64,000 nucleotides of DNA from Thermococcus nautili (GCF_000585495.1 NZ_CP007264.1:1798001-1862000), one strand, 5' to 3'; shown: positions 27,448 through 37,474, numbered from the stretch's first letter. Made by a program: numbers and translations. The notes: generated from the letters alone by a model not told the origin.

Positions 27448-28290
27448 ATGAGGGTAAAGACCCTGATGACAAAGGACCCAGTGGTAATACAGTTGCCGGC
27501 GACGAGGGATTACGCACTTGAGCTGTTCAAGAAGCACAACGTTCGTTCCTTCCCGGTCGTTAACAAGGAGGGAAAGCTCGTCGGGATAATAAGCATAAAA
27601 AACGTCCTCATACATCCTGACGAAGACCAGCTCGCCATGCTCGTCAGACGGGATGTTCCGACGGTCAAGGCGAACGACGACCTCAAGAAGGCCGTTAGGA
27701 GGATGCTCGAGACCGACTACCGGCGCGTTGTAGTTGTTGATGACGAGGACAGGCCGATAGGAATACTTACCGTTGGCGACATCGTTAGGCGCTACCTGGC
27801 CAAGAACGAGAAGCTCAAGGACATAACGATTGAGCCCTACTACCAGAGGAACGTTGGCGTCGTCTGGCGCGGAACTCCCCTCAAGGCCGCGCTCAAGGCC
27901 CTCCTCCTCTGCAACGCAATGGCGATTCCGGTCATAGACGACGACGGCAACCTCGTCGGTATGGTCGACGAAACCGACCTCCTTAAGGACGGGGAAGTAG
28001 TTAGAGTCATGAAGCAGACTGCGCTGGCCGCTTCAAGTGAGGAGGACTGGATTCTTGAGAGCAACCCGACGCTCCTCTTCGAGAAGGCCGAGCTCCAGCT
28101 CCCCAAGAAGCCGGTCGAGGAGATAATGAATCCGAACCTGGTCGTTGCCACGCCCCACATGAGCGTCTACGAGGTTGCGCAGAAGATGGTCCAGCACCAC
28201 ATCGAGCAGCTGCCCGTCATCAAGGGTGAGGGCGAGCTCGTCGGCATAGTCAGGGACATGGACATAATCAAGGTAATCCTCAACAAGTGA
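27448..28290 (+). CDS. Four-CBS-domain protein
   Basis: 280 residues made of four CBS motifs in tandem; each repeat carries patterns such as VVNKEGKLVGIISIKNVL, VVDDEDRPIGILTVGDIV, VIDDDGNLVGMVDETDLL and VIKGEGELVGIVRDMDII. CBS pairs bind adenine nucleotides such as AMP, ATP or SAM and usually act as sensors. No fused enzyme domain. Followed 36 bases later by homoserine dehydrogenase. Target unknown. Confidence 0.88.
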   Translation: MRVKTLMTKDPVVIQLPATRDYALELFKKHNVRSFPVVNKEGKLVGIISIKNVLIHPDEDQLAMLVRRDVPTVKANDDLKKAVRRMLETDYRRVVVVDDEDRPIGILTVGDIVRRYLAKNEKLKDITIEPYYQRNVGVVWRGTPLKAALKALLLCNAMAIPVIDDDGNLVGMVDETDLLKDGEVVRVMKQTALAASSEEDWILESNPTLLFEKAELQLPKKPVEEIMNPNLVVATPHMSVYEVAQKMVQHHIEQLPVIKGEGELVGIVRDMDIIKVILNK

Positions 28291-28326
28291 TTTAAGCCCC
28301 TCCTCCTTTTCTATTCCGGTGGTTGG

Positions 28327-29328
28327 ATGGAGGTAAAGGTTGGGCTCTTCGGCTTCGGCAACGTTGGCAAAGCCGTTGCTCGCGTTTTGATTGAGAAGGA
28401 GCGCTTCTTCCGAGAGAAATACGGCTTATCCTTCAGGGTCGTCAACATCTCCGACACGAGAGGAACCGTGTGGCTTCCCGAGGGCATCGATTTGAGCGAG
28501 GCTTTATTGGTCAAGGAGAACTTTGGAAAGCTCTCCGCGTGGACGAACGACTACGAGGTCTACAGCTTCTCGCCGGCTGAGGCGGTTAAGGAGATTGAGG
28601 CCGACGTGGTTATTGACGTGACCAACGATGGAAACGCCCACGAGTGGCATTTGGAGGCGCTGAGGGACGGGAAGGCTGTCGTTACGAGCAACAAGCCACC
28701 ACTGGCGTTCCACTACGCGGAGCTTACTGGTGAAGCCGAGCGGAGAGGCCTGCCCTACCTCTTCGAGGCGACTGTTATGGCAGGGACGCCAATCATCGGG
28801 CTCCTCCGCGAGAACCTGCTCGGCGACACGGTAAGGAGAATAAAGGCCGTCCTGAACGCGACGACGACGTTCATACTCTCAAGGATGGAGCAAGGGATTG
28901 ACTTCGAGAAGGCGGTAAAGCAGGCCCAGGAGCTTGGTATAGCCGAGAGGGACCCGAGCGGAGACGTCCTCGGAATTGACGCCGGCTACAAGGCGACTAT
29001 ACTCCACTGCGTTGCCTTCGGGCCGATTACCTTCGACGAGATTGCCGTCAAGGGCATCGCGGAGGTTACGGTTGACGAGGTTAAGAGGACCCTCGCAAAG
29101 GGAAAGAGGATTAGGCTCGTCGCGACAATCGAGGAGAAGAGCGTTAAAGTCGCTCCAGAAGAGGTCTCCGGTCCGCTCGCGGTTTCAAGCAACGAGAACG
29201 TTGCCCTAATCGAGACCGACCTTCTGGGAGAGCTTCTTGTTAAGGGGGCCGGCGCCGGATTGAAGGAGACGGCAAGCGGGGTAGTGAGCGACCTCGTGAA
29301 GGCATCGCTGAAACTCAGGGCAAGGTGA
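28327..29328 (+). CDS. hom: Homoserine dehydrogenase
   Basis: 333 residues. The NAD(P)-binding GFGNVGKAVARVL is at the N-terminus, then TSNKPPLAFHYAEL and FEATVMAGTPIIGLL with the catalytic-domain motif GIAERDPSGDVLGIDAGYKATIL. It reduces aspartate semialdehyde to homoserine for threonine and methionine synthesis. No ACT regulatory domain, so probably not feedback-inhibited through that route. GGTGGTTGG precedes the ATG. Its end overlaps the convergent small membrane protein gene by 14 bases. Confidence 0.9.
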   Translation: MEVKVGLFGFGNVGKAVARVLIEKERFFREKYGLSFRVVNISDTRGTVWLPEGIDLSEALLVKENFGKLSAWTNDYEVYSFSPAEAVKEIEADVVIDVTNDGNAHEWHLEALRDGKAVVTSNKPPLAFHYAELTGEAERRGLPYLFEATVMAGTPIIGLLRENLLGDTVRRIKAVLNATTTFILSRMEQGIDFEKAVKQAQELGIAERDPSGDVLGIDAGYKATILHCVAFGPITFDEIAVKGIAEVTVDEVKRTLAKGKRIRLVATIEEKSVKVAPEEVSGPLAVSSNENVALIETDLLGELLVKGAGAGLKETASGVVSDLVKASLKLRAR

Positions 29329-29725
29329 TTTCTTTTCCTTCGGCCTTTATTCTGAGCTCCACTTTGCCAAAGCGATGTCTAATCGCGCGGATTTCCAGCG
29401 TTCCACAGGGAGTTTCGAGGGTTTTCTCCTCGAAGAGGGGGAAGAAGTCCCTTGCGAGAACCTTCCCCTCCGTGTCCTTGAGGGTTATGGTGGACGTCGC
29501 GTAATCAGGAACGATGAGGAGCGTTTTTCCGTTGCAATCCACTCTGAGGGCACGAAAGCGGTTTGCCAGGGCGAGGAAACCGAGGGCTATAAAAACGTTC
29601 ATCAGCGGTAGGACTGGCCATTTCTCAATTAATCCAACCGCGAGGAGAAGGAGTGAGAGGGCAAGGTATGACAGACCAAACTTCCAGAGGCGCTGGTTTT
29701 TGACACGGGTCTTTTTCACGTTCAC
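29315..29725 (-). CDS. Small membrane protein with C-terminal soluble domain (copy A)
   Basis: 136 residues: a basic N-terminus KKTRVKNQR, two membrane helices (about 17-34 and 37-54), then an 80-residue beta-rich soluble domain ending KEITLP. It resembles the adjacent gene in layout and in N-terminal KKTR and C-terminal LP, so the pair looks like an old tandem duplication. Function unknown. Confidence 0.55.
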   Translation of the reverse strand: MNVKKTRVKNQRLWKFGLSYLALSLLLLAVGLIEKWPVLPLMNVFIALGFLALANRFRALRVDCNGKTLLIVPDYATSTITLKDTEGKVLARDFFPLFEEKTLETPCGTLEIRAIRHRFGKVELRIKAEGKEITLP

Positions 29726-29737
29726 TTCACTGCCCCC

Positions 29738-30142
29738 TTAGGGCAGACGGTACCTCCTACCTTCCACCTCAACAATCAGGACGGTTCCGAACCAAGCGGG
29801 ATTGTGGTAGAACTTAACAGGGACTCCGCACACGGTGGTCTCAACGGGTTCTTCCACCCAAATCTCCCGTGAGGTGTACTTATCCTCCAGAATTATGACC
29901 TTCTTCAGGCCATCGTGGGCCGAAATCTCGCAGACCCTTCCGTCATTCTCTATCCTTAAAACCGGTGTTCCCCATATTGCCCGCCCCAGGAGTGGTCCTA
30001 TTACAAAGCTTCCTACGAGGATGTAGAAAGCAGTGGAAGGAATTTCGAGAAAGAGAAGGAATACTAAGAGTACAAGCCCTACCACGACTCCAAGGACTGA
30101 CGCCCTAAGCTCCTTCCGCCGGGTCTTTTTAACGGTTACCAT
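29738..30142 (-). CDS. Small membrane protein with C-terminal soluble domain (copy B)
   Basis: 134 residues: VKKTRRKELR N-terminus, two membrane helices (about 15-33 and 36-54), and a beta-rich domain ending RRYRLP. It lies 12 bases upstream of copy A on the same strand and is probably co-transcribed. TETTVCGVPVKF here aligns with LETPCGTLEIRA in copy A. Family not recognised. Confidence 0.55.
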   Translation of the reverse strand: MVTVKKTRRKELRASVLGVVVGLVLLVFLLFLEIPSTAFYILVGSFVIGPLLGRAIWGTPVLRIENDGRVCEISAHDGLKKVIILEDKYTSREIWVEEPVETTVCGVPVKFYHNPAWFGTVLIVEVEGRRYRLP

Positions 30143-30232
30143 CCTAATCCCTACTAAAATTCAACCTTGGGAAGTTAAAAGCTTTGCCCAAACCTTTTTA
30201 TTCCCTCCTTCGAGGGTTCGCCAGGTGAAAGC

Positions 30233-30757
30233 ATGGAGCACGTCATAGCGCTCCACCAGGTTTACGCCGAGCTGATATTCAGGGGCCTCAAAACGGTCGA
30301 GGTCAGGAAGAGGAAGGCCTTCGACGAGGGTGACCTGGTGTTCCTCTACATAGCGCGCGGAAACCCCTACGAGCTGAGGGACACGCTGAGGAGGCTCAAC
30401 CTTCACGAGGAGCAGACGCTAACCCGGAGGGGGACAATCGCTGGAGGCTTCGAGGTCGGCGAGGTGATAAAGGCTGACCTCGAGACCCTCTGGGAGATGG
30501 CGAAGGACACGAGCGGTTTAACCCTCGTTCACGGCGAGAACGGGAAGAACTGGCTGGCCAACTACATCAAGGACTACGGCTACGTTTTCACAATCGAAAG
30601 GCCGTTCCTCTTCAAGGAACCGATGAGCAGGGAGGAGATGAAGGAGCGCTACGGAATCCACGTCGAGGGCATAATTCACCTCTCAAGGAAGACGAGGAAG
30701 CCTTGGGTAAGGGCTTTAATCGAGGATTTGCTCGCGAGGGACTACTTCTACCCCTGA
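30233..30757 (+). CDS. ASCH/PUA-like domain protein (DUF365 type)
   Basis: 174 residues. The N-terminus ALHQVYAELIFRGLKTVEVRKRK has the ASCH signature of a predicted RNA-binding PUA-like barrel; the remainder fits the archaeal DUF365 family. The start follows AGGTGAAAGC and a TATA-like ACCTTTTTATT near 30192. It probably binds RNA or a modified nucleotide; no enzyme motif is visible. Confidence 0.65.
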   Translation: MEHVIALHQVYAELIFRGLKTVEVRKRKAFDEGDLVFLYIARGNPYELRDTLRRLNLHEEQTLTRRGTIAGGFEVGEVIKADLETLWEMAKDTSGLTLVHGENGKNWLANYIKDYGYVFTIERPFLFKEPMSREEMKERYGIHVEGIIHLSRKTRKPWVRALIEDLLARDYFYP

Positions 30758-30845
30758 TGATTTTAGGGCTTCCTAACGCGCCTGCAAACCTTTTTAAGCT
30801 CCTCTTCCCCAGTTCTCGACTACCAGCAAAGTGGATGTGTTCTGA

Positions 30846-31790
30846 ATGAAGTTTGGGATTAGATACGTTCTGGCGTTTCTTCTCGTGGGACTTGTTCTCG
30901 CGGGAAGCGGGTGTATGAGCTCCGGGACGAGCAGTTCAACGCCGTCCGCGACCGATACCTTCTCCGAGAAAAGTTCCGAGAAAACTCCGACCGAGACAAC
31001 CAAAGACGTCAAGCTCAACGCCGACCTGCCCGTCACGCTCAAGTTCGACACGATGAGGGCCGTTGTATCGGACGTTGACGAGCCCCTCATCGAGGTCATA
31101 ACGAGCGAAACCGGGAGCACCGACGCGGTCGTGGTCGTCCCGGAGGACTCCTATAAGGTTCTTGAAACCGACGACGGCTACGTCGTTAAAATAGACTACT
31201 CAGACGGCTACTACGTCAACATTGACTACTCCTACAGCGACGATGAACCCCTCAAGACGTTCTATTACCTTGAAACCGACGATGACTACCTCGTCGTCAA
31301 ATCGCGCGACTATTTTGGCGCGGTTGACGACACCGACCTGGGTGGCGACATCGAAAATGCGGTGGAGCTGGCCAAGAGCGCGGACAACCTTGGCGAGTAC
31401 ACCCTCATGGTGGCCGAGCCCAACGGTAAGCACATGACCTTCAACCCGAACAGCGATGACGTTGACATCCTCACGGGCAACATTTACATGGCCGATGAGG
31501 ACGTTGCGAAGGTTGACAAGCCCTACGTTTTCATTCAAATCGTTGACAACGGCGATTCACTCGACGTGAGCGACGTCACCAAGGGCGTCGCCGGCGACAT
31601 GGCCTTTGGAATACCCTTCATACTTGAATACTCCAACTACGTGAACGGCGACGACATCTTCAGCGTCATCGCGGTAAGCATGGACGACTATAAGAAACTT
31701 GCGAACGGGGAAGCTGAACTCAACTTCGACGGAAGAAACGTGGAGGTAAATGGAATCGAGGACAAGGTCTTCGTCCTCATTTCTCACTGA
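30846..31790 (+). CDS. Secreted lipoprotein-like protein
   Basis: 314 residues. A signal peptide ends in a lipobox-like LAGSGC, followed by a Ser/Thr/Glu-rich linker and an acidic domain with tyrosine-rich strands (DGYYVNIDYSYSDDEP). It is likely anchored outside the cell by a lipid on Cys23. Unusually high Asp content. No recognised family. TATA-like CCTTTTTAAG near 30789. The last 14 bases overlap the convergent ZPR1 gene. Confidence 0.6.
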   Translation: MKFGIRYVLAFLLVGLVLAGSGCMSSGTSSSTPSATDTFSEKSSEKTPTETTKDVKLNADLPVTLKFDTMRAVVSDVDEPLIEVITSETGSTDAVVVVPEDSYKVLETDDGYVVKIDYSDGYYVNIDYSYSDDEPLKTFYYLETDDDYLVVKSRDYFGAVDDTDLGGDIENAVELAKSADNLGEYTLMVAEPNGKHMTFNPNSDDVDILTGNIYMADEDVAKVDKPYVFIQIVDNGDSLDVSDVTKGVAGDMAFGIPFILEYSNYVNGDDIFSVIAVSMDDYKKLANGEAELNFDGRNVEVNGIEDKVFVLISH

Positions 31791-32493
31791 GCTCTTTCCC
31801 CTCTTTTTTGGTTTCTTCTGAGTTTTTACCGCCTTCCCCGGCTTCTTGCCCCTCAAGCTCCTCCGGGTTAACTATCTGGTACGGTCCGAGGCTCAGCTTC
31901 TGGATTTCCTCCTCGGTTAGGAGCCTGCTCCTGACCTTCTCGCCTATGAGCGCGCTGTTGCCAAGGGGGTCAGCTATCTTTACCGTCAGCGGCTTCTTCC
32001 CTTCCTTGACGTCCTCGATGTACTGCAGTATCTCGTCGGCCTTCTTTACCGCTTCCTCGTCACCTTCCTGCCTCCTGAACTCCCTCGCCATTAGCAGGGT
32101 TTCGCGAACGCGCTCAAGAACGCCCTCGACGTTCGTGATGAAGCCTTCTGCGGCCGGTCCCGGTTCAATCTTGACGCCTATCTCCTCCAGCTCTATCGTC
32201 CCGCTCTTGCTCCTGACGACGCGGGTGAAGAGGTCCTTCTCGTTCTCGACCTTAACCGTGTAGAGCTTCGGTGGCCTGTCCTCGAGTATCATGACGTCAG
32301 CGTTTCTGTAACCACACTTCTCGCAGATTATCGTGCTCTCCATGACCTTGCCGAAGTAGGGAATCTCGTGGATGTGCTGAATGGCCTTGAGCGTTCCCTT
32401 TCCACCGCAGATGGGGCAGTCACCGAGGCTTATGACCTGAACCTCGCCGAGTTCGGGATTAACCTCAACCTTCTCGCCTTTCTTCTCGCCCAT
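31777..32493 (-). CDS. ZPR1-type zinc finger protein
   Basis: 238 residues with one ZPR1 module: zinc finger CPICGGK...IICEKCGYRN, followed by the beta domain with RVVRSKSGTIELEEIGVKIEPG. Eukaryotic ZPR1 chaperones EF1A folding; the archaeal single-module form probably does the same, which is inference. ATG 32493 is selected by GGTGAT plus four bases. A charged, Lys/Glu-rich tail forms the C-terminus. Confidence 0.82.
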   Translation of the reverse strand: MGEKKGEKVEVNPELGEVQVISLGDCPICGGKGTLKAIQHIHEIPYFGKVMESTIICEKCGYRNADVMILEDRPPKLYTVKVENEKDLFTRVVRSKSGTIELEEIGVKIEPGPAAEGFITNVEGVLERVRETLLMAREFRRQEGDEEAVKKADEILQYIEDVKEGKKPLTVKIADPLGNSALIGEKVRSRLLTEEEIQKLSLGPYQIVNPEELEGQEAGEGGKNSEETKKEGKELSEK

Positions 32494-32523
32494 GAGCATC
32501 ACCGAGAAGAGAACCAGGGATGC

Positions 32524-32533
32524 CTTTATAAAG
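32524..32533 (-). promoter_or_regulatory. TATA box of ZPR1 gene
   Basis: CTTTATAAAG, self-complementary, sits about 35 bp upstream of the ZPR1 start, between it and sepF. Confidence 0.5.
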
Positions 32534-32568
32534 TCATGGTTTCGGTTGAAGTTTGAAAAAGGAAAACC

Positions 32569-32964
32569 TCATTTGGCAATCTTTATGTCCTCGGGAAGGA
32601 GGATGAGCTTAACCTCGGTCTTGCATATCTTCGCCGCCTGCCCGCCGAAGGCGTTGACCATGCCCTTAATCTGCTCGGCGACCTTTTCAAGGACGTCGGG
32701 CCTCTTCTCGAGCGGGGTCAGGTCAACTATGACTATGTTGCCCTCCTGAAGCTCGCTGGAAATCCTCTCAAGGTCGGAGTAGCTGGTCACGGTTATCTTC
32801 TTCAGGTAGCGAAGCTGGGGCTTAACGAGCTCCTTAGCAAGAACATCCTCCTCAATCGGTACGACATCGATGTCATGCCTGGGAGCGACTTCCTTCTTAA
32901 CGCTCGCGGGAGGTTTCATTTTAGGCTTGTTCTCCTTCTTTTTGAGGCTGTCAAACAATCCCAT
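32569..32964 (-). CDS. sepF: Cell division protein SepF
   Basis: 131 residues. An amphipathic membrane-targeting N-terminus (MGLFDSLKKK), a linker, and the SepF fold with ITVTSYSDLERISSELQEGNIVIVDLTPLEKRP. In archaea SepF anchors FtsZ to the membrane. The start is preceded by GGGGGGAACCCTC. It lies downstream of the exosome cluster but has its own upstream gap of about 50 bases. Confidence 0.85.
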   Translation of the reverse strand: MGLFDSLKKKENKPKMKPPASVKKEVAPRHDIDVVPIEEDVLAKELVKPQLRYLKKITVTSYSDLERISSELQEGNIVIVDLTPLEKRPDVLEKVAEQIKGMVNAFGGQAAKICKTEVKLILLPEDIKIAK

Positions 32965-33015
32965 GAGGGTTCCCCCCGGTTAATCGTAAAGCCGTTTAGT
33001 TTTATGCCTTTTCCT

Positions 33016-33297
33016 TTATAGCTCTTTCCCAAACTCCTTGGGGCTCTCCTCGCGAAGCTTGAAGAGCCCAAAGAAGGACAGGGAGAAAGCCACAACGCCC
33101 GAGAGCATCACAAGGGCGCTTGGAATGCCCCATCCCTTCTTTCCGGCGATGTAGAGACCCCACACGAAAAGTGCCAGGCCCCAGAGAGCCGTCGTGAGGA
33201 GCAGGTCTTTCTTCCTATCCTCCCGCAGAAGGAGGTAGACGGTTCTCACCGCGAAACCGGCGAAAATCACTGACGCAACGATGCTCATGAAGTCCAT
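33016..33297 (-). CDS. Small three-helix membrane protein
   Basis: 93 residues with three predicted membrane helices (SIVASVIFAGFAVRTVYLLL; LLTTALWGLALFVWGLYI; ALVMLSGVVAFSLSFFGLF). ATG 33297 follows GGTGGTGGCG. It lies between rrp42 and sepF on the same strand, so it may be part of that transcription unit. Function unknown. Confidence 0.6.
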   Translation of the reverse strand: MDFMSIVASVIFAGFAVRTVYLLLREDRKKDLLLTTALWGLALFVWGLYIAGKKGWGIPSALVMLSGVVAFSLSFFGLFKLREESPKEFGKEL

Positions 33298-33324
33298 CGC
33301 CACCACCGGAAAAGAGGGAAAGGG

Positions 33325-34143
33325 TCAGGCCTTTCCAACGGCCTCAAGGACGATTTTCCTGAGTTCCTCGGCCTTCTTGAAGGCGGTATCCACTGCGTAC
33401 ATGACTTCCTCGAGCTTGAAGCTTCCGCCCTCGCCCTTCTGAACCGCTGAAATGTGGCCGTTCTCGTCGGTGGTTATCGTAATCCTGCCGTCCATGACGC
33501 GCTCCTCGTCTATGTTGGGGTCAACGACCATCGTGTTGCCGATTTTCGCGAAGGTGACCGGTATCGGGACGCTCTTAACCGGCAGGGGCTCGTACTCGTC
33601 GAGTATCTTTACCTCCCCGCTCTCTTCGTCGTACTCAATCTTCGGAATCTTGGTGCTCATCAGGGCCGCTATTGCACCTATTCCGCTCGCGTCGAGCAGG
33701 TTGCCGTCGTGGTCGAGAACGTGGACGTCGATGAAGATAACCCTGACGAGCTTGCCGGGGACGATGACGAGCTTCTCGAGCTCAACGGCCCCGCTCTCCC
33801 TTATTCCCCTGTCCACAACACGGGCGAGCTCGATGGCGTTCTCGTCCGGCGGACCGGGCTCGAAGGTCGGCGAGGCAAGGGGAACGAGCTCGACGTTGGT
33901 CGTCATGACGCCCTTCTCCGGCAAATCCGGAAACGGCTCGCCGAGGTCAACCTTTATTCCGACGAGGACCTGCGTGTTGCCGAGCCTGACCCAGGCAGAG
34001 CCCTCGGCCTTCTCTATGACGTTGACCTTGACCTCGAGGTCGCGGTAGTCCTCGAAGCCCCTTCCGTCAATCCTCTTGCCCTCCCTGAGGAGGTTTATGA
34101 TGTGGTCGCGCATTATGCTGGCCATGACTTCCATCTCACTCAT
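33325..34143 (-). CDS. rrp42: Exosome subunit Rrp42
   Basis: 272-residue RNase PH-like protein. [18 protein letters not shown] and [24 protein letters not shown] are family motifs. In the archaeal exosome, Rrp42 alternates with Rrp41 in the hexameric ring; it lacks catalytic residues but is required for activity. The start overlaps the end of rrp41. Confidence 0.93.
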   Translation of the reverse strand: MSEMEVMASIMRDHIINLLREGKRIDGRGFEDYRDLEVKVNVIEKAEGSAWVRLGNTQVLVGIKVDLGEPFPDLPEKGVMTTNVELVPLASPTFEPGPPDENAIELARVVDRGIRESGAVELEKLVIVPGKLVRVIFIDVHVLDHDGNLLDASGIGAIAALMSTKIPKIEYDEESGEVKILDEYEPLPVKSVPIPVTFAKIGNTMVVDPNIDEERVMDGRITITTDENGHISAVQKGEGGSFKLEEVMYAVDTAFKKAEELRKIVLEAVGKA

Positions 34144-34885
34144 TGCCCGCCACCTCCTGGGCTATGCGGAGGTATTTTTCTTTGAGCGCTTCCCTCTGCT
34201 TCTGGTAAACTGCCTTGGCTCCCTTTATGGCGAGCTTCACTGCCTCAATGAACTCCTCCCTCGTCAGGTAGCCGTCCATCTGAAGGAGCGTTATGTCGTT
34301 CTTGAGGGGCATTATTGCAACGGGAACGTCTGCTTCACCGTAGTTGTCCTCGTCCTTGTTGAGGTCGAGGACTATCTCTCCGTCAATCTTTCCGGCGGCG
34401 CACGCTGCCACGAGGTCTTTCATCGGTATTCCAGCGTCCGCGAGGGCAAGCGAGGCCGCGGTTATTCCGGCAACCCTTGTCCCTGCGTCGGCCTGGAGAA
34501 CCTCTATGAAAACGTCTATCGCCGTTCTCGGAAACATCTCGAGGATTAGGGCCGGCTCAAGCGCGCCCCTTATGACCTTGCTTATCTCGACGCTTCTCCT
34601 GTCCGGTCCGGGCTTTTTCCTTTCCTCAACGCTGAAGGGAGCCATGTTGTAACGGACGCGCAGAATTGCCCTGTCCGGCCTCTGGAGGTGCTTGGGATGA
34701 ATCTCCCTTGGGCCGTAGACGGCGGCCATTATCTTGTTCTTGCCCCACTCGACGTAGGCCGAGCCGTCGGCGTTTTTGAGGACGCCAACCTCCATTTTAA
34801 TGGGCCTAAGCTCGTACTTCTTTCTGCCGTCGATTCTCCTACCGTTCTCGTCGATGAGCTTTAAACCCTCAGGCCTGCCCATCAT
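34136..34885 (-). CDS. rrp41: Exosome catalytic subunit Rrp41
   Basis: 249-residue RNase PH-like phosphorolytic 3'-5' exonuclease. [37 protein letters not shown] and [14 protein letters not shown] are typical. A run of three ATGs (34888, 34885, 34882) follows AAGGTGAGA; 34885 gives a start resembling [12 protein letters not shown] of relatives. It overlaps the rrp4 3' end. Confidence 0.93.
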   Translation of the reverse strand: MMGRPEGLKLIDENGRRIDGRKKYELRPIKMEVGVLKNADGSAYVEWGKNKIMAAVYGPREIHPKHLQRPDRAILRVRYNMAPFSVEERKKPGPDRRSVEISKVIRGALEPALILEMFPRTAIDVFIEVLQADAGTRVAGITAASLALADAGIPMKDLVAACAAGKIDGEIVLDLNKDEDNYGEADVPVAIMPLKNDITLLQMDGYLTREEFIEAVKLAIKGAKAVYQKQREALKEKYLRIAQEVAGNE

Positions 34886-35642
34886 CATTCTCACCTTCCT
34901 TCTCCTCAAGCTGGGGGATTTCCTCAATAACTCCCTGCTCCTTGAGCTCCCTGAGCCTCGAAAGCAGGTACTCCTTGACCCTGTCGGTCAGCCCCTGCGT
35001 GTGGCTCTCGCGGTCAACCTTGAGTATCGCCTCTATCGCGAGCTTCTCGAGCTCGTCGTTCTTTCCGCTCACCCAGACCCAGCCGTTCTGGCCCACTATG
35101 ATTCTCGTCCCGGTGAGCTTCTTAATCATGTTAATCATCGAACCGCCCTTGCCGATGAGCCTCGGCACCTTGGAAGGCGTTATCGTGACGAGCTGTCCGC
35201 CCCTGAGCGGGCCGCCCTTGAAGGGCATCCCCTTCGTTGTGAGGTCAATCTGGTTTATCTCGTTGAAGGCCTTCACCTTGGCGTAGATTATGTCGCCTAT
35301 GTCGTAAATCTTCCTCAGGTCGGTCTTGAGCAGGTCTATGCGCTCCTCAACAGCGTCCTGAACGCGTAAATTGGCCTGGTACGGTGCCCCTATGTCAACG
35401 GTCCAGTTGGAGAACTTGACGTCCACTATCTTTCCGAGGACGTTGTCCCCGACCTCTGGGATGTAGGGCCCCTCGAGCGGAATGACCCTTATGAGGTCTC
35501 CCCTTATCTCGACGAGTCCTATCACCGTTGAGTAAATCCTGTTGCCTTCCCTGAAGGTTCCCCTTCCGTTCTTAAACGGCCCCTGGGCGAGCAACGTCCC
35601 AGGGACCACCAGTTCCCTTGGTTTTACAAAAATCCGCCTCAT
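34869..35642 (-). CDS. rrp4: Exosome RNA-binding cap subunit Rrp4
   Basis: 257 residues: N-terminal domain, S1 domain ([24 protein letters not shown]) and KH domain ([14 protein letters not shown]), then an acidic tail. It forms the exosome cap that recruits RNA. The start overlaps the SBDS stop by four bases. Part of the conserved proteasome-SBDS-exosome cluster. Confidence 0.93.
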   Translation of the reverse strand: MRRIFVKPRELVVPGTLLAQGPFKNGRGTFREGNRIYSTVIGLVEIRGDLIRVIPLEGPYIPEVGDNVLGKIVDVKFSNWTVDIGAPYQANLRVQDAVEERIDLLKTDLRKIYDIGDIIYAKVKAFNEINQIDLTTKGMPFKGGPLRGGQLVTITPSKVPRLIGKGGSMINMIKKLTGTRIIVGQNGWVWVSGKNDELEKLAIEAILKVDRESHTQGLTDRVKEYLLSRLRELKEQGVIEEIPQLEEKEGENDDGQA

Positions 35643-36349
35643 AGTCCCTTCCTCTCTACAAGTTTAGTAAGAGCGGTGCCCTTCGTCAGGGCGTTAAGCT
35701 TCTCATAAAACTCCTCCTCGATTCCTCCGGGAATCTCGATGAGGAACATCCACGAGCCGTCGCTGGCCCACTCCTCGCGCTTTATCGTTCCGAACTTTCT
35801 AACCTCGCCGTAGGCTTTCCCAACGTAGTCGCTCGGTATCTTCACCGCTATGACCTTGACCTCGAGCTTTATCGGGAGCAACGGTCTAATCGCCTTGATA
35901 ACCTTCGGAACCTGAGCTTCGGCGTCCTTGAAGAGGTCAATGTGAACCCCTGCCTCTTCCATTGCCCTCAGGATTCTGTCCACCGGGTGCGGATAGCCGG
36001 TCCTCGGGTCAACCGCGTGCCTGTGGATTATCGTCGCTATGTAGCGCTTCTTCTCCTCGAGCATCTGCCTCCTCTGCTCCGCGGTGAGCTGAACCTCGCC
36101 CTTTTGGAGGATTATTTTTGCAACCTCGTAGGGGTCGCTGGTTCCGAAGATTTTCTCCATCTCGTGCTCGCTGGCCTTGTCGCCCTTGTGGGCATCTTTG
36201 AAAACGTAAGGAGTTGCGAGGATTTCTTCTATGGGAACCTCCTTGCCCTCCTTGAAGTCCCTCGCGAGGTAGGGGTCAACGAGTATCTCGAAGGTCTCGC
36301 CGTGCGTCTTCAGACGGGCGATTACCGCTTTGTCAACGCTAATCGGCAT
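35639..36349 (-). CDS. SBDS ribosome assembly factor
   Basis: 236 residues with the SBDS N-terminal domain ([28 protein letters not shown]) and C-terminal ferredoxin-like domain. The family releases aIF6 from the 50S subunit with the EF-2-like GTPase. Sits between psmA and rrp4 as in most euryarchaea. Confidence 0.92.
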   Translation of the reverse strand: MPISVDKAVIARLKTHGETFEILVDPYLARDFKEGKEVPIEEILATPYVFKDAHKGDKASEHEMEKIFGTSDPYEVAKIILQKGEVQLTAEQRRQMLEEKKRYIATIIHRHAVDPRTGYPHPVDRILRAMEEAGVHIDLFKDAEAQVPKVIKAIRPLLPIKLEVKVIAVKIPSDYVGKAYGEVRKFGTIKREEWASDGSWMFLIEIPGGIEEEFYEKLNALTKGTALTKLVERKGL

Positions 36350-36360
36350 CGCCCGCCACC

Positions 36361-37143
36361 TCAGTAGTTCTGGTCGAGCTCGGAGTAGTCCTCGGCCTTC
36401 TCCTCAACCTCTTCCTCTTTAATCTCCTCAAGGACCTCGTTGAGGTACTTCTCAAGCTCCTCCCTCGGGAGCTTCTTCCAGCGCTTGTCCTCGGTGGTTA
36501 TGTAGGCCACCTCTATCGAGTCGGCGGTTGGCTCCTCAAGCGTCTTAGACAGGGCGAGTATGGCGAGCTTTATGGCCCCGTCCCTGTCGAGGTTCTCGTC
36601 GTAGTGCTCCTCGAAGATGGCCATCGCCACGTTCCTTCCGCTTCCTATCGCTACCGCCTTCCACTCGAAGTAGGCACCGCTCGGGTCGGTCTCGTAGAGC
36701 TCGGGCTTGTCGTTAACGCCCGCCATGAGCAAAGCGGCACCGAAGGGCCTCACACCGCCGTACTGGGTGTGGGCCTGCTTGAGGTCGCAGATTTTCTTCA
36801 CCAGAACGGTGAGCGGAACGGGTTCGCCGTAGGTGAGGCGGTAAATCTGGGCCTCCAGCCTGGCCCTGTCAACGAGAACCCTTGCATCAGCGATGATACC
36901 GCTCGGAGCGGCCGCTATGTGGTCGTCAATCTGGAAAATCTTCTCGTAGCTCCTCGGCTCAATGAGCCTGCTCGTGATTCTCTTCTCAACGGCCAAAACG
37001 ACTCCGTCCTTCCACTTAACTCCTACAGCCGTTGCGCCTCTTTTTACAGCTTCCCTCGCATAGTTTACCTGAAACAGCCTTCCGTCCGGGCTGAAAACGG
37101 TTATCGCCCGGTCGTAGCCGGCCTGCGGTGGTACAAACGCCAT
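36361..37143 (-). CDS. psmA: Proteasome alpha subunit
   Basis: 260 residues; [34 protein letters not shown] is the alpha-type signature with the N-terminal gate. Forms the outer rings of the 20S proteasome. The extended acidic C-terminus ends SELDQNY; archaeal PAN binds alpha rings through its own HbYX tail, so the tail here is only noted. GGGGTGATGTAGA precedes the ATG. First gene of the SBDS-exosome run. Confidence 0.95.
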   Translation of the reverse strand: MAFVPPQAGYDRAITVFSPDGRLFQVNYAREAVKRGATAVGVKWKDGVVLAVEKRITSRLIEPRSYEKIFQIDDHIAAAPSGIIADARVLVDRARLEAQIYRLTYGEPVPLTVLVKKICDLKQAHTQYGGVRPFGAALLMAGVNDKPELYETDPSGAYFEWKAVAIGSGRNVAMAIFEEHYDENLDRDGAIKLAILALSKTLEEPTADSIEVAYITTEDKRWKKLPREELEKYLNEVLEEIKEEEVEEKAEDYSELDQNY

Positions 37144-37204
37144 TCTACATCACCCCTGTTTCTCACTCCTTTTCGATAGTTGCCGGGTTTTCTATTAAGC
37201 TTTT

Positions 37205-37420
37205 CTATCCTCCCCTGAAGGCTATAACCGCCATCCTCCTCGCGGTTCTCTTGGCGAGCTCAAGCGGTATGAAAGCCAGCGCGAAGACGACGAGACCGAT
37301 GTAGAGGGACGCCTTTCCCAGAGGCTTGAATATCAACAGTGCAAAGCCGAGCAGGAGGGTGAGCAGTCCAGCCGAGAGCAACTTCTTATAGGTTCGCTCC
37401 ATCTCCTTGAGCTCCTCCAT
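37205..37420 (-). CDS. Small two-helix membrane protein
   Basis: 71 residues: a charged N-terminus MEELKEMERTYKK, then two membrane helices (LLSAGLLTLLLGFALLIF and ASLYIGLVVFALAFIPL) and a basic tail. ATG 37420 follows GGTGGTGGC. Function unknown. Its promoter shares the gap with the divergent HIT gene. Confidence 0.55.
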   Translation of the reverse strand: MEELKEMERTYKKLLSAGLLTLLLGFALLIFKPLGKASLYIGLVVFALAFIPLELAKRTARRMAVIAFRGG

Positions 37421-37450
37421 GCCACCACCGGGAGCTTTTTTAGGCGGGAG

Positions 37451-37460
37451 GATTTTAAGC
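37451..37460. promoter_or_regulatory. Shared TATA element between divergent genes
   Basis: GATTTTAAGC reads as a TATA box in both directions and lies about 25-30 bp from both the HIT start (37475, plus) and the small membrane protein start (37420, minus). Confidence 0.4.
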
Positions 37461-37474
37461 CTTTGGTGTTGCCG

